From contig NZ_CP022187.1 of NCBI RefSeq assembly GCF_003111645.1, positions 2,976,001 to 3,040,000 of the forward strand: a stretch of 64,000 nucleotides of DNA, given 5' to 3'. This stretch comes from Parazoarcus communis (GTDB lineage: Bacteria > Pseudomonadota > Gammaproteobacteria > Burkholderiales > Rhodocyclaceae). Positions 7,896 to 16,449 of this stretch are shown one piece after another. The notes under the pieces were generated by a model that had not been told where the DNA came from, did no database searches, and saw nothing but the letters and a program-made list of their open reading frames with translations. Within the stretch, counting starts at the first letter, position 1; every line of letters begins with the position of its first letter. The position numbers were made by a program, and so were the translations under genes.

Positions 7896-8420
7896 CTAGG
7901 GTGCAGGCGTTTCCGGGCCGGCCGACCACAGCGGCTGGCCACCCGCATCCAGATGACAGAGGTACACCCTCAGGTCGAACTCAAGCTGGTGATAGGCCGG
8001 CTCCATGTGCGCGCACAACTGGTAGAAGGCCTTGTCATGGTCCTTCTCCTTCAGGTGCGCGAGTTCGTGCACCACGATCATGCGCAGGAACTCCGGCGGC
8101 ATGTCGCGAAACACGCTGGCGATGCGGATCTCGCGCTTGGCCTTGAGCTTGCCCCCTTGTACCCGCGAGATGCTGGTGTGAGTACCGAGCGCGTGGCGCA
8201 CGACATGCAGCTTGTTGTCGTAGTTCACCCGCGACAGGGGTGCGGCCTTGCGCATGAAGTCCGCCTTGAGCCCGGCCACATAGTCGTAGAGCGCGTTATC
8301 GGTACGCACCGCATGCGCCTCCGGGTAGCGCTGCGCCAGCACATCCGCCAGCCGGCCCTGCTCCATGAGCTGACGAACCTGGGCAAGGAGGGCTTCGGGA
8401 TAGCCGCTGAGGTATTTCAT
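7896..8420 (-). CDS. YgjP-like zinc metallopeptidase (M48/SprT-like, DUF45)
   Basis: A 174-residue cytoplasmic protein with the zinc-binding HExxH motif VVHELAHLKEKDHDKAFY, in which the two His and the Glu, together with the downstream His, match the YgjP/DUF45 gluzincin pattern. No signal peptide or membrane helix is seen. The start chosen is ATG at 8420 (MKYLSGYP); an open extension to 8516 is Arg/Gly-rich and overlaps the 3' end of the neighbouring exporter gene, which ends at 8438. Substrates of the family are largely unknown. It lies 17 bases after the ABC exporter gene on the same strand. Confidence 0.88.
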   Translation of the reverse strand: MKYLSGYPEALLAQVRQLMEQGRLADVLAQRYPEAHAVRTDNALYDYVAGLKADFMRKAAPLSRVNYDNKLHVVRHALGTHTSISRVQGGKLKAKREIRIASVFRDMPPEFLRMIVVHELAHLKEKDHDKAFYQLCAHMEPAYHQLEFDLRVYLCHLDAGGQPLWSAGPETPAP

Positions 8421-8437
8421 CGTTTCGCTCCCCGCAC

Positions 8438-10315
8438 TCAGGCGGCCTGCACAACTTCGTCCGCGACCTCGTCCCCGGCCTCTTCGCCGAGGAAGCCGCC
8501 GCTCTGGTGCGACCACAGCCGCGCATACAGTCCGCCCTGCGCCATAAGGCTGCGATGGTCGCCTTCCTCGACGATGCGCCCCTTGTCGAGCACGACCAGA
8601 CGGTCCATCGCGGCGATGGTCGACAGCCGGTGCGCAATCGCCACCACCGTCTTGCCCTCCATCAGGCGGTACAGACTGGCCTGGATCGCCACCTCCACTT
8701 CCGAGTCGAGTGCGCTCGTGGCCTCGTCCAGCAGCAGGATGGGCGCATCCTTGAGCATGACACGCGCAATCGCGATGCGCTGACGCTGACCGCCCGAGAG
8801 CTTCACCCCGCGCTCGCCGACATGCGCATCGTAGCCGGTGCGCCCGTGAGGATCGGTCAGGGTCTGAATGAAGTCATGGGCCTCGGCGCGCCTGGCCGCC
8901 GCGATCATGTCTTCATCCGTCGCATCCGGACGCCCGTACAGGATGTTGTCGCGCACCGAGCGATGCAGCAGCGAGGTGTCCTGCGTCACCATCCCGACCT
9001 GGGCGCGCAGGCTGTCCTGGGTCACCTGCGCAATGTCCTGCCCGTCGATGAGGATGCGCCCCTGCTCGACATCGTAAAAACGCAGCAGCAGATTGACGAT
9101 GGTGGATTTGCCCGCACCCGAACGCCCGACCAGTCCGATCTTCTCGCCGTGGCGGATCACCAGGGTCATGTCGTCGATCACCCGCCGAGCCTGGGGGCCG
9201 GTCGCACCGTAGGCAAAGCTCAGCTGCTCGAAACGGATCTCGCCACGGCTGACCTTGAGCGGCTGCGCATCCGGGCGGTCCACAACCTGATGAGGCCGGG
9301 CCAGGGTGTTGATGCCGTCCTGCACCGTGCCCACATGCTCGAACAGGGACGCCATCTCCCACATGATCCAGTGCGACATGCCATTCAGCCGCAGCGCCAT
9401 CGCGGTTGCGGCTGCCACCGCACCGACACCCACCGCACCCTGCGTCCACAGCCACAGCGCAACACCTGCCGTGCTCATGATCAGGCCCATGCTCAGGGTA
9501 TGGTTGACCACCTCGATACTGCTCACCAGCCGCATCTGCGCATGCACGGTGTGCAGAAACTCCTGCATCGCGCCACGCGCATGCGTGGCTTCGCGCCCGG
9601 CGTGGGAGAACAGCTTCACCGTCGCGATGTTGGTGTACGCATCGGTGATACGGCCGGTCATCAGCGAGCGCGCGTCCGCCTGCGAACGCGAAACCTTCGA
9701 CAGGCGCGGCACGAACCACCACAGGGACAGCAGATAGCAGCCCAGCCAGCCGATGAAGGGCAGCAGCAGCCAGCTGTCGAAGCCCCCCACCACGACGATC
9801 ATGGTGACGAAGTAGATCGTGACGAACACCAGGATGTCGGTGAGGATCAGGATGGTGTCGCGCACCGCGAGTGCGGTCTGCATCACCTTGGCCGCAACCC
9901 GCCCGGCAAACTCGTCCTGATAGAAGGCCATGCTCTGGGCCAGCATCATGCGGTGGAAATTCCAGCGCAGCCGCATCGGAAAATTACCCGCCAGGGTCTG
10001 GTGCTTGAGCATGGTCTGCAAGGCCACCAGCACGATGCTTCCGCCGATGATCCCCGCAAGCAGGAGGACAGTGCTCCCCTCTTCGGCCCACAGGCTTGCC
10101 GGCTCCACTTTTGCCAGCCAGTCCACCACCCGCCCGAGCATCGCAAACAGCAGGGCTTCGAAGGCGCCGATGGTGGCCGTGAGCAGCGTCATGCCGGCAA
10201 TGAAGGGGCGCAGACCGGTGGTGCCGGCCCACAGGAAGACGAAAAAGCCGCGCGGTGGCGAGGAGGGTGCGGCCTCGGGATAGGGGTTGACCAGATTTTC
10301 AAACAGACGAAACAC
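8438..10315 (-). CDS. ABC exporter, fused membrane and ATPase domains
   Basis: A 625-residue half-transporter of the MsbA/multidrug type. The N-terminal part has about six membrane helices (residues 30-330). The nucleotide-binding domain follows, with Walker A VGRSGAGKST, signature LSGGQRQRIAIARVML, Walker B ILLLDEATSALD and the switch His in VAIAHRLST. A homodimer in the inner membrane is expected; the substrate (lipid or drug) cannot be told from sequence. The start taken is GTG at 10315 (VFRLFENLV) because GGAGAG lies seven bases upstream; the in-frame ATG at 10330 has no ribosome site. It probably shares a transcript with the YgjP-like peptidase. Confidence 0.88.
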   Translation of the reverse strand: MFRLFENLVNPYPEAAPSSPPRGFFVFLWAGTTGLRPFIAGMTLLTATIGAFEALLFAMLGRVVDWLAKVEPASLWAEEGSTVLLLAGIIGGSIVLVALQTMLKHQTLAGNFPMRLRWNFHRMMLAQSMAFYQDEFAGRVAAKVMQTALAVRDTILILTDILVFVTIYFVTMIVVVGGFDSWLLLPFIGWLGCYLLSLWWFVPRLSKVSRSQADARSLMTGRITDAYTNIATVKLFSHAGREATHARGAMQEFLHTVHAQMRLVSSIEVVNHTLSMGLIMSTAGVALWLWTQGAVGVGAVAAATAMALRLNGMSHWIMWEMASLFEHVGTVQDGINTLARPHQVVDRPDAQPLKVSRGEIRFEQLSFAYGATGPQARRVIDDMTLVIRHGEKIGLVGRSGAGKSTIVNLLLRFYDVEQGRILIDGQDIAQVTQDSLRAQVGMVTQDTSLLHRSVRDNILYGRPDATDEDMIAAARRAEAHDFIQTLTDPHGRTGYDAHVGERGVKLSGGQRQRIAIARVMLKDAPILLLDEATSALDSEVEVAIQASLYRLMEGKTVVAIAHRLSTIAAMDRLVVLDKGRIVEEGDHRSLMAQGGLYARLWSHQSGGFLGEEAGDEVADEVVQAA

Positions 10316-10523
10316 GCAAGGACTCTCCATGAACACCGGCGCACTCTCGAGGCCGCCGGTCAGTCGACAAGCGGTATACCAGAAGATGCCCTGCGGACCT
10401 GATGCAGGATGAAAACAGCGACGACGGATCCGGCATCCGCATTCATGCCCGCGCAGAATTTGGTACTGTATGAACAAGACAGTCAGCGGCGACCAATCCG
10501 CTGCACATACAGGAGAGACGGGC

Positions 10524-11861
10524 ATGAGCGAGTACGACTATCTGGTGATCGGCGGCGGCAGCGGCGGTGTCGCCACTGCGAGACGGGCGGCGGAATATGG
10601 CGCACGCGTGCTGCTGATCGAAGGCGGTCGCCTCGGTGGCACCTGCGTGAACGTGGGCTGCGTGCCGAAAAAGGTCATGTGGTACGCCGGCGGCATCGCG
10701 CAGACCCTGGCAGATGCACCCGGCTACGGTTTCACCGTTGGCCAGACCTCATTCGACTGGGCCACGCTGAAGCATTCGCGTGACGCCTACATCGACCGCC
10801 TCAACGGCATCTACGCCAACATGCTGGAAAAAGCCGGTGTCAGCCTGGTGCGCGGCTTCGCACGCTTTGTCGATGGCCGCACCGTTGAGGTCAATGGTCA
10901 GCACTACAGCGCCGAACACATCGTCATCGCCACGGGCGGACGGCCCTCGGTACCGGAGATTCCGGGCGCCGTCCTAGGCATCACCTCGGACGGTTTCTTC
11001 ACCCTCGACCATCTGCCCGCCCGGGTTGCGGTGGTCGGCGGCGGCTATATTGCGGTCGAGCTCGCGGGGGTGCTCAATGCGCTCGGCAGCAAGGTCACCA
11101 TGCTGGTGCGCGGCGAGCAGCTGTTGCGGCCCTTTGACGCGATGGTGCGTGAAGAGCTGATGACGCAGATGAAGGACGATGGCGTGAACATCCTGACCAG
11201 CACCCAGGCACGTTCCGTCAAGCGCACCCAGAGCGGCGCGTTGCGCGTTGAATGCGATCAGCTCGACCTCGAGGTCGATACCCTGATCTGGGCCATCGGC
11301 CGCGAGGCCAATACCGACCGGCTCGACCTTGCCAACGCGGGCATTACCGCCGAGGCCGGCGGCGTGATCGTCACCGACCCCTTCCAGAACACGTCCACAT
11401 CGGGCATCTATGCCATTGGCGACATCACCGGCCGCGCCGAACTGACGCCGGTGGCCATCGCCGCAGGACGCAAGCTCGCTGCCCGACTGTTCAAGGGTGA
11501 AGCCGACGCCAGGCTCGACTACGACAACATTCCGACAGTGACCTTCAGCCATCCGCCGATCGGCACCATCGGCCTCACCGAGGACGAGGCGCGCAAGCAA
11601 CACAAAACGGTCAGCGTCTACACCACCCGCTTCACTGGCATGTACAACGCGATGACCGAGCACAAACCCAAAACCGCGATGAAGCTGGTGTGCGCCGGCG
11701 CAGAGGAGCGCGTGGTCGGCTGCCACATCATCGGCGAAGGCGCGGATGAGATGCTGCAGGGCTTCGCCGTGGCGATCAAGATGGGCGCCACCAAGGCCGA
11801 CTTCGATTCCACCGTGGCCATCCACCCGACCAGCGCGGAAGAGCTGGTGACGATGCGCTGA
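10524..11861 (+). CDS. gor: Glutathione-disulfide reductase
   Basis: A 445-residue FAD/NADPH disulfide oxidoreductase. The Rossmann FAD motif is [20 protein letters not shown], the redox-active pair is in [13 protein letters not shown] (residues ~41-53), the NADPH motif is [15 protein letters not shown], the FAD motif is [11 protein letters not shown], and the C-terminal catalytic pair is HPTSAEE. These fit glutathione reductase rather than dihydrolipoamide dehydrogenase. It regenerates reduced glutathione in the cytoplasm. The start at 10524 (MSEYDYL) has AGGAGA 8-10 bases upstream; an upstream in-frame ATG at 10470 lacks one. Confidence 0.95.
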   Translation: MSEYDYLVIGGGSGGVATARRAAEYGARVLLIEGGRLGGTCVNVGCVPKKVMWYAGGIAQTLADAPGYGFTVGQTSFDWATLKHSRDAYIDRLNGIYANMLEKAGVSLVRGFARFVDGRTVEVNGQHYSAEHIVIATGGRPSVPEIPGAVLGITSDGFFTLDHLPARVAVVGGGYIAVELAGVLNALGSKVTMLVRGEQLLRPFDAMVREELMTQMKDDGVNILTSTQARSVKRTQSGALRVECDQLDLEVDTLIWAIGREANTDRLDLANAGITAEAGGVIVTDPFQNTSTSGIYAIGDITGRAELTPVAIAAGRKLAARLFKGEADARLDYDNIPTVTFSHPPIGTIGLTEDEARKQHKTVSVYTTRFTGMYNAMTEHKPKTAMKLVCAGAEERVVGCHIIGEGADEMLQGFAVAIKMGATKADFDSTVAIHPTSAEELVTMR

Positions 11862-11900
11862 CCCCCGTGCCGCTCAAGGGTGCGCGGCGGCCATCGTCCG

Positions 11901-12866
11901 CTAGGCACCCTCGCTCGCGGCGCGGATCTTTGCCGTTGCCATCGACGCCGCGGCCGTGCGGGTTTCGACGCCGAGCTTCTCGAACACATGTTCGAGGTGC
12001 TTGTGCACCGTGCGCGGACTGGTACCGAGAATGTCGCCGATGTCGCGGTTGGTCTTGCCCCGGATCACCCAGTACAGCACCTCGGCCTCGCGCCCGGTGA
12101 GGCGGAAAGCTGCAATCAGGGCCTCGATCGCGCTGGCGTCGTTCTCTTCGCGCAACACCACCAGCCACTCTTCGTCGCCGGTCTGATCGTGGAACGAGGC
12201 CAGCAGGCGACGGGCCCCCTCACTCGCCACCAGGCCGGGCACCTCGCGACGCTCGCGACGCGCGAGTTCGGCAGCCATGATCCAGTCGAGCAGGCGCGGC
12301 GGTGCAATCTCGCTCGGTTCGCTGCGCTCGGGCTCGAACCAGCTTCGGATCAGCTGGCGCGCCAGCGGCGTCTGCCATACCAGCTTGCCATCACTCGCCC
12401 TGACCGCGACCGTTGCCTGGCCGAAGGCGTCAAGGGCGCTGCGGGCCTGCTTCATCTGACGCGCGTTCTGTACATGGGCCGCAATGCGGGCGAGCACCTC
12501 GGCGGGCTTGATCGGCTTGGTCACATAGTCGGCACCACCGGCGGCAAACGCCGCAACCACATGCTCGGTTTCCGTGAGCCCGGTCATGAAGATGAGCGGG
12601 ATCGCGCGGGTCGCAAAATCGGCCTTGAGTCGCCGTGCGACCTCGAAGCCGTCCATGCCGGGCATCAGCGCATCGAGCAGCACGACATCGGGCAGGCTCT
12701 GGCGCGCGCGCGCAATCGCGCTCTCGCCGTTGGTGGCGACCAGTACCAGATAGCCGGCTTCGTCGAGCGCATCGTGCAGCAGCGCGAGGTTCTCGGGCAC
12801 GTCGTCGACGATCAGCACGATGCCTGCAGCAGCGGGGTCGGCAGCACTCAGGGCAGATGGGCTCAT
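11901..12866 (-). CDS. LuxR-type response regulator coupled to the transporter-kinase gene
   Basis: A 321-residue regulator. Residues about 16-130 form a receiver domain (VLIVDDVPENL; phospho-acceptor Asp in VVLLDALMPGMDG; Lys in YVTKPIKPAE). A middle section (about 150-255) has no recognised domain. The C-terminal LuxR/FixJ helix-turn-helix (about 258-312) contains LTGREAEVLYWVIRGKTNRDIGDIL and SPRTVHKHLEHVFEKLGV. Its ATG overlaps the stop of the transporter-kinase gene in an ATGA, so translation is probably coupled and the pair is a cognate two-component system. Targets are unknown. The in-frame ATG at 12890 lies inside the kinase gene and is less likely. Confidence 0.9.
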   Translation of the reverse strand: MSPSALSAADPAAAGIVLIVDDVPENLALLHDALDEAGYLVLVATNGESAIARARQSLPDVVLLDALMPGMDGFEVARRLKADFATRAIPLIFMTGLTETEHVVAAFAAGGADYVTKPIKPAEVLARIAAHVQNARQMKQARSALDAFGQATVAVRASDGKLVWQTPLARQLIRSWFEPERSEPSEIAPPRLLDWIMAAELARRERREVPGLVASEGARRLLASFHDQTGDEEWLVVLREENDASAIEALIAAFRLTGREAEVLYWVIRGKTNRDIGDILGTSPRTVHKHLEHVFEKLGVETRTAAASMATAKIRAASEGA

Positions 12867-15800
12867 GATTCCGGCAAGTCCTTGCGACACAGTATTTCGC
12901 GCATGGCGTCGAACTGGAACTGACGCGCGAGTTCGCGCTGCACCCGCACGAACTCGGCATACTCGGGTGCCATGCGTTCGATGTCAGCCAGTCGGGCAAG
13001 GATACCGCGCAGGAAGCCCAGTTCGATCAACTCGTCGAGCGCCCGCAGCTCGGCGGATGGGGGCAATACCAGTTGTTCCACCTCGACCGTGGGCACGCGT
13101 TCCGCAGCCGCGGCCGGGGCATCTGCCCACACCCATTCGAGCTGCAGACGGCGACCGATCCAGTCGAGCAGTTCCTCCACCCGGATGGGCTTGAGGATGA
13201 AGTCCTCCGCGCCGATCCCGACATCGTGGTCCAGCCCCTTGTCGAAGGCATTGGCCGAGATGATCGCCACCGGCGCCTCGTCGAGCCCGGCTGCACGCAG
13301 ACGCCGGATGGTTTCCCAGCCGTCGATGCCGGGCATCGCCAGATCCATGAAAACAAGGTGGGGGCGGAAATGCGGTACCAGTTCGAGGCAATCAAGGCCG
13401 GACTCGGCCTGACCCACCTCGAAGCCGAGTGGTTCGAGCAGATTCGCCAGCAGCTCGCGGTCGACACGCTCGTTATCTACCGTGAGAATGCGCCGCCGCA
13501 CACCTTTGTAGCCAATGCGCTGAACGCGCGGCAGCACCTCCGCCACCTGCGCGTCGTGGAGTTGCGGCAGAAAGAGACGGACGCGAAACACGCTGCCGGC
13601 GCCAGGCTGGCTGTCAACGGTGAGCTCGCCCCCCATCAGGTCGGTGAGCATCTTGCTGATCGTCAGCCCCAGCCCGGTGCCCGTTGTCGTGCTGCCGCGG
13701 GCGCTGCTGCCACGGGCGAAGGGCTCGAAGACATGCGCGATCTCGTCTGCAGCAATGCCGGGGCCACTGTCTTCAACCTCGAACAAGGCCATCTCACGAC
13801 GGTAGGTCAGGCGCACGCGAACCGTGCCGCGCGCGGTGAATTTCACTGCATTGCCGATGATGTTGATCAGGATCTGGCGCAGACGCTTTTCGTCGGCGCG
13901 CACGAACTCCGGCAGCGTGCCAACGATCTCGAAGTGGAAGCCGAGCCCCTTGTTGCGCGCCTGCAACTCGAACATGGCCACCAGCTGGCGCACGAACTCG
14001 GCGAAGGCCAGCGGCCGCATCTCGAGCGCAAACTTTCCGCCCTCGATGCGTGCAATGTCCAGCGTGCCCTCGATCAGCGACAGCAGGTGCTCGCCGCTCC
14101 TGCGGATCACGCTCACCGCCTGCCGCCGCTGGGGCGGGATGGCCTCGTCGCCGTCGAGAATCTGCGCATAGCCGAGGATGCTGTTGAGCGGCGTGCGCAA
14201 TTCGTGGCTGATCGAGGTGACATAGCGACTCTTGGCCTGATTGGCCTGCTCCGCCACGCGACGCGCGTTCTGCAGCTGCTCGTCGGTGCGGCGGTGGGAT
14301 TCGATTTCTTCCATCAGCAAGCGGGTCTGACGGTTCGATTCCTCCTGCGCCACCTGCCGGCTCTTGTGCGTCAGCACCATCCACCACGCCGCAATACCGC
14401 CCATCAGGAACAGGGCCGCAAACGCCTTCAGCAGTACGCCCTTCAGATCGCCCCGTAGCATCTCGCCCGGATAGCCGGCGGCCAGGTCGACGCTACGCGC
14501 GATCAACTCATGGTAGTAGAGCGTGCCGAGCAGCAGAGCGAGAAAGGACGTGACTCCGATCATCAGCAACAGGTAGTGACCGAGCCCGGCATCGAGATAG
14601 GGCAGCAAGGATTTCGGCAGCAGTTTCTGCAACAGCTCCGACCACTGCACTGACAGGCGTGCATGGGGTTTGCACTGATCTTCGCAGCGCGCATCGAGCG
14701 AACAGCACAGCGAGCAGATCGTGCCCTGATAGGCCGGGCAATGGCTGGTGTCCTCGGGCTCGAAGTGCTGCCCGCAGATGCAGCACTGGCGGGTCGCCAC
14801 CCGGGTCTTGCCACTGGTCACCGGCTCGGGCGTCCGCGCAAGGTAGTAGCGTCCCTTGGTCAGCCACGCGATCAGCGGCGAGGAGAACAAGGCGACAACC
14901 AGCGCCACGAAGGGCGCATAGGGCTGAAGCGCCGGGCCGAACAGGCCGATGAAGGTACTTACCGACAGCGCCGAGGCGATCAGCAGCGCCCCGACGCCGA
15001 CCGGATTGATGTCGTACAGGTGGCTGCGCTTGAATTCGATGCCCGGTGGCGACAGGCCGAGCGGCTTGTTGATCACCAGATCCGCCACGACAGCGACCAT
15101 CCATGAAATCGCGATGTTGGAATACAGACCGAGCACCTGCCCGAGCGCCTGAAAAACGTTCATCTCCATCAGCAGCAGGGCGATCAGGATATTGAACACC
15201 ACCCAGACGACGCGCCCGGGGTGGCTGTGGGTCAGCCGCGAGAAGAAGTTCGACCAAGCCAGCGAGCCGGCATAGGCGTTGGTGACATTGATCTTGAGCT
15301 GCGAGACGATGACAAACAACGCTGTCACCACCACGGCCCACAGGCTGCTGTCGAACACCGCCGAAAAACCGAGCAGGTACATCTGATTGGGATCGACCGC
15401 CTTGTCCGGCGCCATGCCGTTGCGCAGCAGCATCCACGCCAGCAGGGCACCGCCCAGCATCTTGACCACCCCGATCAGCACCCAGCCCGGCCCGCCCAGC
15501 ACCACGCCAAACAGCCAGCGCCAGCGATTCTGCTGGGTACGTGCCGGCATGAAACGCAGATAGTCGGCCTGCTCGCCCATCTGGGTAATGAGCGCGATAC
15601 CGACGGTCATGGCGCCGGCGAAGAGGTGCAGATCAAACTCACCACCCTTGCCATCGACGCCGGGGTATTGCCACAGCCCTGCGAGTGCAGCGGGGTCCTC
15701 GCGCAAAACGAAGAAGAAAGGCAGCGCCAAAAGGAAAAGCCAGATCGGCTGGGTCAAGGTCTGCAGCTTGCTGATCACGGTCACGCCATGGGTGACCAGC

Positions 15801-16348
15801 GGTATCACCACCAGCGCGCAGATCAGGTAGCCCCAGCTTGGCGGGATGCCGAGTGCCATCTCGAGCGCGTAGGCCATGATCGCGGCTTCGAGTGCGAACA
15901 GGATGAAGGTGAAGGAGGCATAGACCAGCGACGTGATGGTCGAGCCGATGTAGCCAAAACCTGAGCCACGTGTCAGCAGATCCATATCAACGCCGTAGCG
16001 CGCGGCATACAAGCTGATCGGCAAACCGGTGAGAAAGATGATGAGGCCGATCGCGAGGATGGCCCAGAAGCTGTTGATGAAACCATAGCTGACCAGCATG
16101 GTCGCGCCGACCGCTTCGAGCACCAGAAAGGACGCCGCGCCAAACGCGGTGTTGCCGACCCGGAACTCGGACCACTTGCGGAAGCTGCGCGGGGTGAAGC
16201 GCAGCGCGTAGTCCTCGAGCGTTTCGTTGGCGACCCAGGTGTTGTAGTCGCGCCGGATCTTTACCACCCGCTGTGGCGCAGCGCCGTGCCGGTCCGCCTG
16301 CGCGTCAGCGTCAGGAAGGCGGTCGGAAGGGGAGTCGGCAGCGTTCAT
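12863..16348 (-). CDS. NCS1-type transporter fused to hybrid histidine kinase with cysteine cluster
   Basis: A 1161-residue inner-membrane sensor. Residues ~50-500 are a twelve-helix permease of the NCS1 (purine/cytosine/allantoin) type. Residues 522-559 hold nine Cys (522, 523, 525, 537, 545, 548, 549, 555, 559), looking like a metal or redox site. Two helices (~588-612 and 640-660) and a coiled linker follow. HisKA has H715 in SHELRTPLNS; HATPase has N833, EDSGPGI and GTGLGL. A receiver domain has D1002 in FMDLAMPG. The last ~80 residues are unassigned. The layout resembles CbrA-like transporter-kinase sensors but with NCS1 instead of SLC5. It is expected to sense a nucleobase-like compound and signal through the overlapping LuxR-type regulator. 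No ribosome site is visible at this start. Confidence 0.9.
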   Translation of the reverse strand: MNAADSPSDRLPDADAQADRHGAAPQRVVKIRRDYNTWVANETLEDYALRFTPRSFRKWSEFRVGNTAFGAASFLVLEAVGATMLVSYGFINSFWAILAIGLIIFLTGLPISLYAARYGVDMDLLTRGSGFGYIGSTITSLVYASFTFILFALEAAIMAYALEMALGIPPSWGYLICALVVIPLVTHGVTVISKLQTLTQPIWLFLLALPFFFVLREDPAALAGLWQYPGVDGKGGEFDLHLFAGAMTVGIALITQMGEQADYLRFMPARTQQNRWRWLFGVVLGGPGWVLIGVVKMLGGALLAWMLLRNGMAPDKAVDPNQMYLLGFSAVFDSSLWAVVVTALFVIVSQLKINVTNAYAGSLAWSNFFSRLTHSHPGRVVWVVFNILIALLLMEMNVFQALGQVLGLYSNIAISWMVAVVADLVINKPLGLSPPGIEFKRSHLYDINPVGVGALLIASALSVSTFIGLFGPALQPYAPFVALVVALFSSPLIAWLTKGRYYLARTPEPVTSGKTRVATRQCCICGQHFEPEDTSHCPAYQGTICSLCCSLDARCEDQCKPHARLSVQWSELLQKLLPKSLLPYLDAGLGHYLLLMIGVTSFLALLLGTLYYHELIARSVDLAAGYPGEMLRGDLKGVLLKAFAALFLMGGIAAWWMVLTHKSRQVAQEESNRQTRLLMEEIESHRRTDEQLQNARRVAEQANQAKSRYVTSISHELRTPLNSILGYAQILDGDEAIPPQRRQAVSVIRRSGEHLLSLIEGTLDIARIEGGKFALEMRPLAFAEFVRQLVAMFELQARNKGLGFHFEIVGTLPEFVRADEKRLRQILINIIGNAVKFTARGTVRVRLTYRREMALFEVEDSGPGIAADEIAHVFEPFARGSSARGSTTTGTGLGLTISKMLTDLMGGELTVDSQPGAGSVFRVRLFLPQLHDAQVAEVLPRVQRIGYKGVRRRILTVDNERVDRELLANLLEPLGFEVGQAESGLDCLELVPHFRPHLVFMDLAMPGIDGWETIRRLRAAGLDEAPVAIISANAFDKGLDHDVGIGAEDFILKPIRVEELLDWIGRRLQLEWVWADAPAAAAERVPTVEVEQLVLPPSAELRALDELIELGFLRGILARLADIERMAPEYAEFVRVQRELARQFQFDAMREILCRKDLPES

Positions 16349-16352
16349 CGGA

Positions 16353-16390
16353 CGAAAAAATGGCGCAATGCGGGGAGCGATTGCGCCATT
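16353..16390 (-). terminator. Intrinsic terminator of lapE abutting the transporter-kinase start
   Basis: On the minus strand AATGGCGCAAT and ATTGCGCCATT form a perfect 11-bp stem with a 10-base loop (16359-16390), followed by TTTTTTCG. It lies 60 bases after the lapE stop and its T tract ends only five bases before the kinase ATG at 16348, so it can both end lapE transcription and act as an attenuator for the kinase gene. Confidence 0.88.
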
Positions 16391-16449
16391 CTATGTGAGC
16401 CGGGCCAGCACTACGCCGATTGTTCTGCAGCTACGGACCGGAGATCGCC

